A DNA stretch of 64,000 nt. Source: Chloroflexota bacterium (lineage in GTDB: Bacteria; Chloroflexota; Anaerolineae; Anaerolineales; UBA11579). The position numbers were made by a program, and so were the translations under genes. The notes under the pieces were generated by a model. The model did no database searches, had not been told where the DNA came from, and saw only the letters and a program-made list of their open reading frames with translations. Position 1 is the stretch's first letter; every line of letters starts with the position of its first letter. Shown piece after piece: positions 1 through 7,806 of this stretch. The stretch lies in the NCBI GenBank assembly GCA_016191875.1, contig JACPVG010000029.1, forward strand, positions 1 to 64,000, read 5' to 3'.

Positions 1-1
1 G

Positions 2-433
2 CCAGAGTTGAGCACCTACAGCCACAAGCCTCCCTTCACCCAGACAGGCGTGTTCTACTGGCGAGTACGGGCGCGCGACGTGGCGGGCAACTGGGGTGCC
101 TGGAGCGCGGTGCGCAGCTACACCATCCTGCCACTCATACCAGCCGCTCCTGCTCTTGCCTCCCCGGTAAACGGTTCGACCACGACCGACAGCACTCCCG
201 AGTTCGCTTGGGTAGCCATCGCCTATGGCAACACGTATCAGATTCAAATTGATACCATCAGCACCTTTGCAAGTCCGGATATCGACTGGATCAGCGGGGT
301 GGGGGTGCTCATCTATACGCCAGGAGACCTGCCAGATGGGCGTTACTACTGGCGTGTAAGGGCCATTAATTCTCTCGGCGAGGTTGGCGCATGGAGCGTG
401 GGTTTCACTTTTATGGTAGACACAATCCCCTGA
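2..433 (+). CDS. Fn3/Ig-like repeat protein, C-terminal end (partial)
   Basis: The reading frame is open from the window edge, so this is the C-terminal part of a larger protein whose start lies upstream. Two imperfect beta-sandwich repeats are visible. Each ends in a 'YYWRVRA...GAWS' signature (about residues 19-35 and 117-132 of the fragment) and they are linked by a Pro/Ala-rich hinge. This signature is common in surface Fn3-like or Ig-like repeats that bind polymers or act as spacers in secreted bacterial proteins. No catalytic domain or anchor is seen in this piece; it ends with 'MVDTIP' shortly after the last strand. A strong hairpin follows the stop. Function beyond an extracellular structural role cannot be inferred. 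Confidence 0.75.
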   Translation, partial: PELSTYSHKPPFTQTGVFYWRVRARDVAGNWGAWSAVRSYTILPLIPAAPALASPVNGSTTTDSTPEFAWVAIAYGNTYQIQIDTISTFASPDIDWISGVGVLIYTPGDLPDGRYYWRVRAINSLGEVGAWSVGFTFMVDTIP

Positions 434-470
434 AAGTCTACTCACTTCGGGGAACTGGTGCAAATGAATA

Positions 471-510
471 AGCACTGGCGAGCGCTTGCGAAACGCTCGC
501 CAGTGCTTTT
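471..510 (+). terminator. Rho-independent terminator after the Fn3-like gene
   Basis: A 14-bp perfect inverted repeat (471-484 with 494-507, arm AGCACTGGCGAGCG) has a 9-nt loop and runs into TTTT. It sits between convergent genes, about 40 nt after the plus-strand stop and just before the minus-strand stop at 514, so it may serve both. Confidence 0.85.
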
Positions 511-513
511 GTC

Positions 514-1089
514 TTAGGGCCGACCGGAGAAGATGGCTGTCGCCGCGTACCAAAGCGTGAGGGCTGCCATAAATACCCGGTCCGGCCAGCCGGTGAGCCC
601 TTCCGGCGCGAACTGAAGCCACAGCCAGGCCGCGGCCAACCCGACCGCTACTAGAAAACTCGGCCAGCCCCCCGAGGCCCGAAAACTCCTCCAGGAAACA
701 GCCAACCCGGCCAACACTGCCGTGAACATTGCCATGCCGAGCCCACCGGAGTGCACCTCCTCGGCCAGGGTCGTGGCCACGCCGCCAGGGCCGGGCGCGA
801 AGAACGAGGCAAAGAGAAAGCCAAAGGCGGCCAGCAAAAGCAGGAATGCTCCCAGGCGGCTTGAGCCGGGCACGTTCACCACGAGTGTGTATGCCAGGCT
901 GACCGCTGCGACGGCCAGCAGTACCAATGCGGCTCGCATCAGCCAGCTGTACTTGCCCAACATGTATTGGGCCAAGTCATGCCGGGCAGGTAGATATTGT
1001 GGGTCGAGCCAGTGTAGCACGAGAATCAGGCTGGCGGCAAGGAGGGCGGAAAGAAATGCCAACCAGGCCGAGCCAGAGGGCTTGTCCAT
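514..1089 (-). CDS. DUF998-like integral membrane protein
   Basis: A 191-residue, very hydrophobic protein with about six predicted transmembrane helices (roughly residues 8-25, 48-72, 80-97, 115-132, 143-160, 170-187). The 'EEVHSGGLGMAMF' stretch near residues 110-122 resembles the conserved His-Gly region of DUF998 proteins, whose role is unknown. The start is only 3 nt after the glpX stop, suggesting cotranscription and probably translational coupling. There is no signal peptide beyond the first helix. The family call rests on pattern memory and topology, so treat it as probable rather than certain. Confidence 0.7.
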   Translation of the reverse strand: MDKPSGSAWLAFLSALLAASLILVLHWLDPQYLPARHDLAQYMLGKYSWLMRAALVLLAVAAVSLAYTLVVNVPGSSRLGAFLLLLAAFGFLFASFFAPGPGGVATTLAEEVHSGGLGMAMFTAVLAGLAVSWRSFRASGGWPSFLVAVGLAAAWLWLQFAPEGLTGWPDRVFMAALTLWYAATAIFSGRP

Positions 1090-1092
1090 TTC

Positions 1093-2085
1093 TTAATACT
1101 TGACGCTGCTAATGGCTTCGAGTTTAGGGAAGCGGTGGGTGGCTTTAATGCGCCGGACGGTGCCGGTCTCGCCGCGCACGACGATGCTCTCTGTCGTTGC
1201 CCCGTTGACTATGTAGCGTACGCCGTCCATCAGTTCACCGTCGGTAATACCGGTGCCGGCGAAAAACACATCGTCAGAAGATACCAGGTCGTTCATCGTC
1301 AGCACTTTATCAAAGTCGTAGCCCATCTCGCGGCCGCGCGCCAGTTCGTCATCATTGCGAGCATAGAGTTTTCCCTGGATTTCACCGCCCATGGCGCGCA
1401 TGGCGCAGGCGGTGATGACGCCCTCGGGCGTGCCACCGATGCCGAGCAGCACGTCAATCCCGGAACCGGGCCAGGCGCTCATCAGTGCCCCGGCCACGTC
1501 GCCGTCGTCGATGAAACGGATGCGCGCTCCTGCAATGCGAATTTCCTTCACCATTTCCTCATGGCGCGGGCGGTCAAGGATCACCACTGTCACATCGGTG
1601 GACCGCTTGTCGAGGGCTTTGGCGATCGCAGCCAGATTGTCCGTAATCGGTTTCTCGATATTGATGACCCCGGCTGCGCCCGGTCCCACGGCGATCTTGT
1701 TCATATAGACGAACGGGCCGGGGTCGTACATCGTTCCGCGCGGCGCGGCGGCCACAATGGCGATGGAGTTCGGGCGGCCCTGCGCCAATGGGCGTGTGCC
1801 GTCAATTGGGTCGACGGCCAGGTCCATATCCGGCCCGTCGCCGGCTCCCAGCACCTCACCGTTGTACAACATCGGCGCTTCGTCCTTTTCGCCTTCGCCG
1901 ATCACCACCGTGGCGGTCATGTTGATGGAGTTGAGCATCAGGCGCATGCCGTCCACTGCGGCCTGGTCGGCGCCGACCTTGTCGTTGCGGCCCATATAGG
2001 GCGCGGCGGAAAGCGCTGCAGCTTCGGTGACTCGCACCAATTCCAGGGCCAGGTTACGGGAGGGGGCAGCGGATGCGGAGGACAT
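1093..2085 (-). CDS. glpX: Class II fructose-1,6-bisphosphatase (GlpX)
   Basis: Hydrolyses fructose-1,6-bisphosphate to fructose-6-phosphate and phosphate in gluconeogenesis, in the cytoplasm. The 330-residue length is normal for GlpX. Family hallmarks are visible: the N-terminal 'GEGEKDEAPMLYNGE' metal/substrate segment, 'DLAVDPIDGTRPLAQGRPNS' (the lithium-sensitive phosphatase motif, about residues 86-106), and 'GIGGTPEGVITACAMRAMGGE' (about residues 217-237). The chosen ATG lies after a Ser/Ala-rich short leader and has a purine-rich GAGGAG about 12 nt upstream. The leader between here and cdsA contains a nested hairpin. It is followed 3 nt later by the DUF998 gene. There is no obvious metabolic link to the upstream lipid genes, so an own promoter is likely. 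Confidence 0.95.
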   Translation of the reverse strand: MSSASAAPSRNLALELVRVTEAAALSAAPYMGRNDKVGADQAAVDGMRLMLNSINMTATVVIGEGEKDEAPMLYNGEVLGAGDGPDMDLAVDPIDGTRPLAQGRPNSIAIVAAAPRGTMYDPGPFVYMNKIAVGPGAAGVINIEKPITDNLAAIAKALDKRSTDVTVVILDRPRHEEMVKEIRIAGARIRFIDDGDVAGALMSAWPGSGIDVLLGIGGTPEGVITACAMRAMGGEIQGKLYARNDDELARGREMGYDFDKVLTMNDLVSSDDVFFAGTGITDGELMDGVRYIVNGATTESIVVRGETGTVRRIKATHRFPKLEAISSVKY

Positions 2086-2116
2086 GGGTGGCGTTGGCTC
2101 CTCGGACGACTGGGGT

Positions 2117-2153
2117 TCTGGTAGTTGGATAGTCTTCAGGACTGACTACCAGA
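2117..2153 (-). promoter_or_regulatory. Leader hairpin upstream of glpX
   Basis: A 9-bp inverted repeat (2117-2125 with 2145-2153, TCTGGTAGT/ACTACCAGA) encloses a second small stem AGTC/GACT (2131-2134 with 2140-2143). It lies in the roughly 95-nt stretch between a TATAAT (minus strand, 2182-2187, overlapping the cdsA stop codon) and the glpX start. It could be a structured leader or a simple operator. No known riboswitch motif is recognised. Confidence 0.4.
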
Positions 2154-2182
2154 CTTTGAGATCTATCGACTTCGTGACCTCA

Positions 2183-3004
2183 TTATAGGAAAAACCACAC
2201 GATAAGGAAATAGCCCAGCACCGCCCCCCACAGCCAGGAATCGACCCGGTCGAACATGCCGCCATGGCCGGGCAGCAGATGGCCTGAATCTTTCAACCCC
2301 ACCTGGCGTTTGAACATGCTTTCGCCCAGATCACCGAGGGTGGGGAAGATGCCCAGGATGCCCGCCAGGATGGCCGCGCGCGGCAGGGTTAGGCCGGTCT
2401 CCGGCGTGAGGCCAAAGCGGTAGAACAGCAAGAAGAACAGGGGCAGGAACACGATGGCGCAAATGATGCCGCCCAGATAGCCTTCCCAGGTCTTCTTGGG
2501 ACTGAGACGCGGCGCCAACGCCCGGCGGCCCCAGCGGATGCCGATCAGGTAGGCGCCCGAGTCGGCCAGCCAGATGCCGAACAGCGTTGCCATCAGCCAC
2601 CAGGCCCCGTTGGGCAGGGCGCGGATGAGTAAGAAGAATGAACCCAGCAGACCCACATAAAAAATCCCGCCCAGGGTGGCAAGGAAATCCGTGCCGGCCT
2701 GGGCGCGCTGGCGTTCGTAGCGCCAGAGGTGGTAGGTCATGGCCGCCATCACCAGCAGCGGCATGAGCCAGGGGTCAGCCCGGAAGCCCGCCAGGTAGCG
2801 CGCCGCAAACAACGCCAGCACCCCGCCCACCACCATTGCCCGCGAGGCCAGCACGTCTCCGGCGCGAAGCACATTGACGTATTCCCAGGCCGCGATGGCA
2901 AACACCAGCGTCAGGACTGCGGCGATGACGGCGGGGTGGATGAAGATGGCGAAGACGGCTACCGGCAGGGCCGCAAGAGTGACGATGGTGCGCTGTTTGA
3001 ACAT
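2183..3004 (-). CDS. cdsA: Phosphatidate cytidylyltransferase CdsA
   Basis: Makes CDP-diacylglycerol from phosphatidic acid and CTP, the entry step to bacterial phospholipids, in the inner membrane. The 273-residue protein has about eight hydrophobic helices, and the C-terminal family signature 'PGHGGMFDRVDSWLWGAV' lies near residues 243-260. 'SPKKTWEGYLGG' (about residues 167-178) is the second conserved block. The start codon follows the uppS stop by one base, the classic uppS-cdsA arrangement, so translation is probably coupled. Length and motifs are typical and nothing is missing. Confidence 0.95.
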   Translation of the reverse strand: MFKQRTIVTLAALPVAVFAIFIHPAVIAAVLTLVFAIAAWEYVNVLRAGDVLASRAMVVGGVLALFAARYLAGFRADPWLMPLLVMAAMTYHLWRYERQRAQAGTDFLATLGGIFYVGLLGSFFLLIRALPNGAWWLMATLFGIWLADSGAYLIGIRWGRRALAPRLSPKKTWEGYLGGIICAIVFLPLFFLLFYRFGLTPETGLTLPRAAILAGILGIFPTLGDLGESMFKRQVGLKDSGHLLPGHGGMFDRVDSWLWGAVLGYFLIVWFFL

Positions 3005-3005
3005 G

Positions 3006-3758
3006 TCAGCCGGTTGTGGGCACCAACCCGAATCGGCGCTCGCGCCGGGCGTATTCCTTGAGGGCCTTCAGCAATTCCTCGCGGCCAAAGTCCGGCCAGA
3101 AGACTTCCGGGAACACCCATTCGGCGTAGGCGGACTGCCAGATGAGGAAGTTGCTGGTGCGCATTTCGCCCGACGTGCGGATGACCAGGTCCGGGTCGGG
3201 GATGCCGGCGGTGAACAGGTATTGGCTCACCAGCTCGTCGGTCACATCTTCGGGCTGGACGCCTTCGGTCAACATCTTCTGGATGGCGCAGACGATTTCA
3301 TCTCGCCCGCCGTAGTTGAAGGCCACGCAGAGGGTCAATCGTTTGTTGTCCCGCGTGTGTTCCTCGCCTTTTCTGATCTTCGCCACCATTTTTGGGCGTA
3401 CGCCATCCAGTCGGCCGATGTGAATCAAACGCGCGCCCTGGCGGTGCAGCTCGGCGAGCTCGCGGTCGAACACGTCGTCGAACAGGTTCATCAGTCCGCT
3501 CACTTCGTCTTCCGGGCGGCCCCAGTTCTCGGTGGAAAAGGCGTAGATGGTCAGGTAACGGACGCCGAACTCGGCGCAGGCTTCGATCACCCGGCGCAGG
3601 TTCTCCGTCCCGGCCCGGTGGCCGGCCAAACGCGGGAGGCCGCGCGCCTGGGCCCAGCGCCCGTTGCCATCCATGATGATGGCGACGTGCTGGGGCACAC
3701 TCGCCAGCAATACCCCGTCGGCCGGCGGATTAGCGGGGGTCTTCTCTTTAGACTTCAA
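3006..3758 (-). CDS. uppS: Isoprenyl (undecaprenyl) diphosphate synthase UppS
   Basis: cis-Prenyltransferase that elongates farnesyl diphosphate to the C50-C55 carrier lipid used for cell-wall and glycan synthesis. The signatures are 'IIMDGNGRWAQARGL' near the N-terminus, with the catalytic Asp, and 'RTSGEMRTSNFLIWQSAYAE' near the C-terminus. The frame is open back to an ATG at 3806 inside frr, which has no Shine-Dalgarno. The TTG at 3758 overlaps the last 11 bases of frr, is preceded by the purine run AAAGAGAAAGAG and gives the usual length of about 250 residues, so it is preferred. A TTG at 3710 would be short. It forms an frr-uppS-cdsA operon, as in many bacteria. The function is secure, the start is not. 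Confidence 0.9.
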   Translation of the reverse strand: MKSKEKTPANPPADGVLLASVPQHVAIIMDGNGRWAQARGLPRLAGHRAGTENLRRVIEACAEFGVRYLTIYAFSTENWGRPEDEVSGLMNLFDDVFDRELAELHRQGARLIHIGRLDGVRPKMVAKIRKGEEHTRDNKRLTLCVAFNYGGRDEIVCAIQKMLTEGVQPEDVTDELVSQYLFTAGIPDPDLVIRTSGEMRTSNFLIWQSAYAEWVFPEVFWPDFGREELLKALKEYARRERRFGLVPTTG

Positions 3759-4305
3759 GGATCTCTTTCTCTTTGTGTTCTCCGACCTCGTTGATCTTCT
3801 CGACATACTGGTCGGTAAGTTTCTGGGTATCCTCTTCGGCGCGCATCAATTCGTCCTCGGAGATCAGTTTCTCCTGTTCGAACTCGCGCAGATCTTTGAT
3901 CACGTCCCGCCGAGAGGCGCGCACCGAGATACGCGCTTCTTCCAGGCGGTGATGCACAAGTTTGACGAGTTCGTGACGGCGTTCTTCGGTCAGGGGCGGC
4001 AGGTTCAGCCGAATCTGTTTGCCGTCGTTGGAGGGATTCAGTCCCAGTTCCGAGGTTTGGATGGCTTTTTCGATATCCTTGATGGATGAGGGGTCAAACG
4101 GTTTGATGAGCAGTTGGCGCGGCTCTGGCACGCTGATGCTCGCCAGTTGCAGCAGGGGCGTTGGCGTGCCATAGTACTCGATGGGTAGCTTCTCCACCAA
4201 CGCCGGCGTGGCGCGGCCGGTGCGGATGCCAGCCAAGTCATCTTCCAACGCGGCGACGGCTGCTTTCATGCGGTTTTCGGCTTCGTGGATGGCTTCTTTG
4301 ATCAC
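3748..4305 (-). CDS. frr: Ribosome recycling factor
   Basis: Releases the post-termination ribosome together with EF-G. The protein has the family's normal 185 residues when started at the GTG at 4305. That start has a perfect AGGAGG at 4311-4316 with a 5-nt spacer, whereas the longer frame back to 4425 lacks one. Conserved features include 'RTGRATPALVEKLPIEYYG' (about residues 28-46), 'LLIKPFDPSSIKDIEKAI' and 'LNLPPLTEERRHELVKL'. The C-terminus overlaps the start proposed for uppS. pyrH and tsf, often upstream of frr elsewhere, are absent, because the next gene is divergent. Confidence 0.96.
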   Translation of the reverse strand: MIKEAIHEAENRMKAAVAALEDDLAGIRTGRATPALVEKLPIEYYGTPTPLLQLASISVPEPRQLLIKPFDPSSIKDIEKAIQTSELGLNPSNDGKQIRLNLPPLTEERRHELVKLVHHRLEEARISVRASRRDVIKDLREFEQEKLISEDELMRAEEDTQKLTDQYVEKINEVGEHKEKEILEV

Positions 4306-4460
4306 GTCGTCCTCCTGGAAAGAGTGCGATTTAAGGTCCAGACGGCGGAAGGAACCGGCGCGCGGGAGTACCGGCGTGCCAGCCCTGAGTAGTGGGATTT
4401 TATCATAGCGACGCGCCAGCGTCATGCACCTAAGTGTCCGGTAGTGGGCTGCGAACTGTC

Positions 4461-4475
4461 TGATAGAATACGCCC
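4461..4475 (+). promoter_or_regulatory. Extended -10 promoter for a leaderless mRNA (gene at 4476)
   Basis: TGaTAGAAT (-10 hexamer 4464-4469 with the extended TG at 4461-4462) ends six bases before the ATG at 4476. There is no room for a Shine-Dalgarno, so transcription should begin at or next to the A of the start codon. Confidence 0.6.
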
Positions 4476-4796
4476 ATGTACAACGACGACACCGAACTGC
4501 TGTTCCCCAGCCGGGTCATCCGCGAACTGCGTGAGGCCCGTGAGTCCGGTTGGACGGAACTCGTTGACCGGGTGAAAGAAACCCCGCCTGATGACCCCGA
4601 GCACCTGGCGTTCGTTCTGATGATGGTCAAATTGAATGGCTGCACCTCCTGCAACGCCGATTCGTTCCGGGCGATGCGGGGCTGTACCCAGTGCGCCCTG
4701 CAGAACGTCAAACGCCAGAAGGGCCCGGATAGCGAGCTAGTGAAGTTGTTCGACAAGGCGCGCAAAGAAGCCGATAAGTTTGCACCCCAAAAATAA
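4476..4796 (+). CDS. Small Cys-rich protein of unknown function
   Basis: A 106-residue soluble protein with no signal peptide. Its central segment carries two CxxC pairs, 'CTSCNADSFRAMRGCTQCA' (about residues 50-68), spaced like a zinc- or iron-sulfur-binding knuckle. The ends are charged and probably helical. I do not recognise a named family. The gene is transcribed divergently from frr, and the next gene is the Mrp ATPase 84 nt downstream; whether the two share a transcript is not clear. The Cys arrangement could suit a redox or metal role, but that is only inference. It appears to be translated from a leaderless message. Confidence 0.75.
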   Translation: MYNDDTELLFPSRVIRELREARESGWTELVDRVKETPPDDPEHLAFVLMMVKLNGCTSCNADSFRAMRGCTQCALQNVKRQKGPDSELVKLFDKARKEADKFAPQK

Positions 4797-4879
4797 CTCT
4801 GCCCGCGCGTTGCACGCAGACCGGAAACGCCCTCGGTGCGGCTGCCCTGCAACTCGCTGATGGTTTTCGAAAGGTTGGC

Positions 4880-5962
4880 ATGGCAAAGATCGACAACGAC
4901 AAGGTAATGGCCGCCCTGGCTGAAATCCAGGAACCGGCTCTTGAGCAGCCGCTCGTTTCCGCCGGGTTGCTGCGCGATGTGGCCATCAAAGGGGATGTCG
5001 TCTCCCTCACGCTGGCGCTGATCAGCCCTGCCCACCCGCACCAGGCCGAGATGGAAGACGCCATCCGTACGGCCCTGGCCATAGTGGCTGGTGTAAAGAA
5101 GGTTTCGATTGAAATTGTGCTGGCTGTGCCTGCCGACCCGCGCCTGCAGGCGGTCGGCAAATCGGATATCAAGACCGTCATCGCAGTCGCTTCCGGCAAG
5201 GGCGGGGTAGGCAAGAGCACGGTGGCCGTCAACGTGGCGGTCGCGCTGGCGCAAGCCGGGGCCAGCGTCGGCCTGTTGGATGCCGACGTCTACGGTCCGA
5301 ATATCCCGATGATGATGGGCATCGACCGACTGCCGCCGGTCACAGACCAGAACAATATCCCGCCGGCCGAAGCGCACGGCGTCAAGCTGATGTCCATCGG
5401 TTTCATGGTAAAGAAAGAACAACCCATCGTCTGGCGCGGGCCGATGCTGCACACAGCCATCCGCCAGTTTACTCAGGATGTCTTGTGGGGCCAGCTGGAT
5501 ACGCTCGTGGTGGACCTGCCGCCTGGGACCGGCGACGCCCAGTTGAGTCTGGCGCAGACCGTGAGCGTGACCGGTGGTTTGATCGTCACTATGCCGCAGG
5601 CCGTATCTTTGGAGGACGCCCGCCGGGGCCTGGAGATGTTCCGCCAGCTGTCCGTGCCTATCCTGGGCGTGGTTGAGAACATGAGCTACCTCGAATTGCC
5701 GGATGGCAGCCGTATGGATATTTTCGGAAGCGGCGGCGGCGAGAAGATGGCCGCCGAGGCCGGGGTGGATTTCATCGGCGCGATTCCGATGGATGCTAGT
5801 GTCCGCGTGGGCGGTGACAGCGGCCTGCCCATCGTCATCAGCCAGCCCGAAAGCCCGGCCGCCCAGGCGCTCAGAGCCATTGCCGCTGAAACGGCCCTGC
5901 GCGCCAGCATGCTGGCCCTCAAGAACCAGAGCAACCAGATTCCAATCAATATCGTTGGTTGA
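4880..5962 (+). CDS. Mrp/NBP35-family P-loop ATPase (Fe-S carrier type)
   Basis: MinD-like ATPase of the Mrp/ApbC group, known elsewhere as an iron-sulfur cluster carrier. It has an N-terminal DUF59/MIP18-like domain (about residues 1-90) and then the deviant Walker A 'VASGKGGVGKSTVAVNVAVA' (about 103-122). The 'DADVYGPNIPMMMG' and 'VVDLPPGTGDAQLSLAQ' blocks follow. At the place where many homologues have a CPxC cluster motif (after 'VENMSY'), this protein reads 'LELPDGSRMDIFG', so the cysteines are missing. The length of 360 residues is normal. The ATP-binding role is secure; cluster binding through the usual motif is not possible. Confidence 0.92.
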   Translation: MAKIDNDKVMAALAEIQEPALEQPLVSAGLLRDVAIKGDVVSLTLALISPAHPHQAEMEDAIRTALAIVAGVKKVSIEIVLAVPADPRLQAVGKSDIKTVIAVASGKGGVGKSTVAVNVAVALAQAGASVGLLDADVYGPNIPMMMGIDRLPPVTDQNNIPPAEAHGVKLMSIGFMVKKEQPIVWRGPMLHTAIRQFTQDVLWGQLDTLVVDLPPGTGDAQLSLAQTVSVTGGLIVTMPQAVSLEDARRGLEMFRQLSVPILGVVENMSYLELPDGSRMDIFGSGGGEKMAAEAGVDFIGAIPMDASVRVGGDSGLPIVISQPESPAAQALRAIAAETALRASMLALKNQSNQIPINIVG

Positions 5963-5993
5963 GTAGCCGACCGAAAGTCTTTTTACAAAGGAC
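5961..5993. repeat. Upstream hairpin block of the dispersed element, copy A
   Basis: The block begins GAGTAGCCGACCGAAAG and contains a hairpin (AGTCTTT/AAAGGACT). It is nearly identical to 58375-58407. In both places it precedes the 48-bp element, here with about 53 nt between them. Confidence 0.7.
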
Positions 5994-6046
5994 TCTGACC
6001 TTCCAGTGAGACTTTCCGCGCAAGATGCCTAAGGGCCACTTTAATA

Positions 6047-6094
6047 GTTGGCGACTGTTCCTCTCCGACGGAATTCAAAACTCTTACGGCCAAC
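6047..6094. repeat. 48-bp dispersed palindromic-end element, copy A
   Basis: One of three copies of identical length (others 35487-35534 and 58418-58465). The shared core is CTCCGACGGAATTC, with ends GTTGGC... and ...GCCAAC. The copy lies in the gap between the Mrp gene and the small gene at 6246. It has no coding potential. Confidence 0.8.
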
Positions 6095-6245
6095 AACCTG
6101 GAGCGATTAAGGGCTTCGCTTGCGCCAGGCAAATTCCCGGTCCTCTCCGGATAAAGGATCAGGGTGTTATCGGAAGAATTTGGTAAAATCAGTTTGATTT
6201 GCAATCCTTTCCATATAAGCTGATGATCGGTGAAAAGGAGATGCC

Positions 6246-6524
6246 ATGCCCAGATTCTTGATCGAAGTTGTCCATGAGAACTCAAAGGAGGCGTGTGAAC
6301 GGGCTGTCCGGGCCTTCCTGAATACGGGTTCGCATTTCGTTACCAACGCTGATTGGGGGTGCTCAGACGAAGTGCACAAAGCATGGATAACCGTGGATGT
6401 AGATAGCAAGGAACAGGCCCTTTCCCTTCTTCCCCCTCCGTTCCGGAAAGATGCGGTAGTCATTTCTTTGCAGAAGTTCACTCTGGAAGAGCTGGACATG
6501 ACCTTCCAGCAGCATCAGGACTAA
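6246..6524 (+). CDS. Conserved small protein of unknown function (92 aa)
   Basis: A compact soluble protein beginning 'MPRFLIEVVHENSKEACERA', with a ferredoxin-like alternation of strands and helices. It includes a 'GSHFVTNADWGCSDEVHKAW' segment (about residues 29-48) and a C-terminal 'FTLEELDMTFQQHQD' helix. The start has AAGGAG ten bases upstream. It lies 43 nt before the flavoprotein gene and may be cotranscribed with it. I recall similar small proteins in Chloroflexota but no experimentally defined function. A ligand-binding or sensor role would be a guess. Confidence 0.75.
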   Translation: MPRFLIEVVHENSKEACERAVRAFLNTGSHFVTNADWGCSDEVHKAWITVDVDSKEQALSLLPPPFRKDAVVISLQKFTLEELDMTFQQHQD

Positions 6525-6567
6525 GCGCGCAGCCGTTCCTGAGGAAAAGATTCGCCGGTCTGCGAAT

Positions 6568-7674
6568 ATGGATCCAGAATATGACGCCATCATTGTAGGC
6601 GGCAGGGTTGCCGGCGCCATCACGGGGGCATTGCTGGGCAAGAAGGGCCATCGGGTGCTCATCCTAGAGAAAGCTCGATTCCCCAGCGATACGCTTTCCA
6701 CTCACTTTTTCAGAGCGCCTGCTTTGCGGGCGTTTTCGTTGATGGGCGTCTACGAGGAAATTCAGGCCACTGCCCCGCACCTGATGGTCAACTACAACGT
6801 GGTGGACGAGATCGTATTCCCGGAGCCGGTTGAAGGCCCGGACGATTATCCTTTCTACATGTGTGTACGCCGCATTACCCTGGATGGCATCCTCGCGCGG
6901 CGCGCCAAAGAGACTCCTGGTGTGACTTTTATCGAAGGCGCAAAGGTTGAGAGTGTTCTGTGGGAGGGCGATGCCCCCGGCGGGGTGGCCTGGAAGGTTG
7001 GCCTCGGGAAATTTTCAGCCAGAGCGAAGGCCATCATTGGCGCGGATGGAATCAACTCGTTTCTGGCGCGCCAGGTCAGCATTGAATTGGAAGAAGCTGA
7101 ACCTGTGAACCGGGCGATGTACTATGCGTATTATTCCGGCCTTGATGCCAAGGACGGTCCAGCGGCTGAGTTCCACTATCGGGGGAATACTCTCGTCTAT
7201 GTCTTCCCCTGCGATGGTGGATTGACTCTGACAGCCGTGTCCGTGCCCATCACTGAATTCCAGGCCTTCAGGCGCGACCCACAGAGGCGTATGACCGAAG
7301 AATTGAACGCCATGACTCAGGTGGCCGGGCGTCTGGAAAAGGCAAAGCGGGTAGGGTCCATCAAGGGAAGCGGAAGCATTCCCGGATACCTCCGTGTACC
7401 TTATGGCCGTGGTTGGGCGCTCGTGGGGGACGCCGGGATGGTCATGGATCCCTGGTCCGGACAGGGAATCGACCAGGCCGCCACGCACGCGGTGTTCCTG
7501 GCCGATGAATTGGCCAGATTTCTGACCGGCGAGGCGAGCTGGAACGAGGCCATGCAGGCCTACCATGAGGCCCGCAACGGGTTCAGCCTGAAGACCTACC
7601 AGCGCACCTGTACGTTTAGCCGTGACCTGAGGCCAATGACTTTGGCGGCACTCCAGCGGCGCGACCTGGCCTGA
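6568..7674 (+). CDS. FAD-dependent oxidoreductase, geranylgeranyl-reductase-like
   Basis: A 368-residue flavoprotein. The N-terminal dinucleotide-binding motif 'DAIIVGGRVAGAITGALLGK' (about residues 5-24) is followed by 'VLILEKARFPSDTLSTH'. The FAD-ribityl motif 'GWALVGDAGMVMDPWSGQGI' (about 279-298) follows later. This combination is typical of the geranylgeranyl reductase/PHBH superfamily, which reduces isoprenoid double bonds or hydroxylates aromatics. The substrate cannot be read from sequence. There is no membrane segment. The start lacks a close Shine-Dalgarno; GAGGAAA is about 20 nt upstream. The neighbouring 92-aa gene may be in the same transcript. Confidence 0.88.
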   Translation: MDPEYDAIIVGGRVAGAITGALLGKKGHRVLILEKARFPSDTLSTHFFRAPALRAFSLMGVYEEIQATAPHLMVNYNVVDEIVFPEPVEGPDDYPFYMCVRRITLDGILARRAKETPGVTFIEGAKVESVLWEGDAPGGVAWKVGLGKFSARAKAIIGADGINSFLARQVSIELEEAEPVNRAMYYAYYSGLDAKDGPAAEFHYRGNTLVYVFPCDGGLTLTAVSVPITEFQAFRRDPQRRMTEELNAMTQVAGRLEKAKRVGSIKGSGSIPGYLRVPYGRGWALVGDAGMVMDPWSGQGIDQAATHAVFLADELARFLTGEASWNEAMQAYHEARNGFSLKTYQRTCTFSRDLRPMTLAALQRRDLA

Positions 7675-7744
7675 TGTTTTGCGTGTTCGGCCTGCAAAGT
7701 TCGCAACGGACTCCGCCGCGGTTTGCTGAAAGACGCAGCCTGCC

Positions 7745-7750
7745 TTATAA
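7745..7750 (+). promoter_or_regulatory. -10 element upstream of the PSP1 gene
   Basis: TATAAT lies about 57 nt before the ATG at 7807. The leader includes a small hairpin GGGGA/TCCCC (7777-7792) and an AAGGA before the start codon. Confidence 0.45.
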
Positions 7751-7806
7751 TGACGGAAATCTGACCACTTCGGTAGGGGATTATCATCCCCGCCGCCAAG
7801 GACACA

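Noticed and set aside
3748-4425. 225-residue version of frr
   Set aside because: The extra 40 residues precede a GTG with a perfect AGGAGG and give a length outside the RRF family; they look like untranslated leader.
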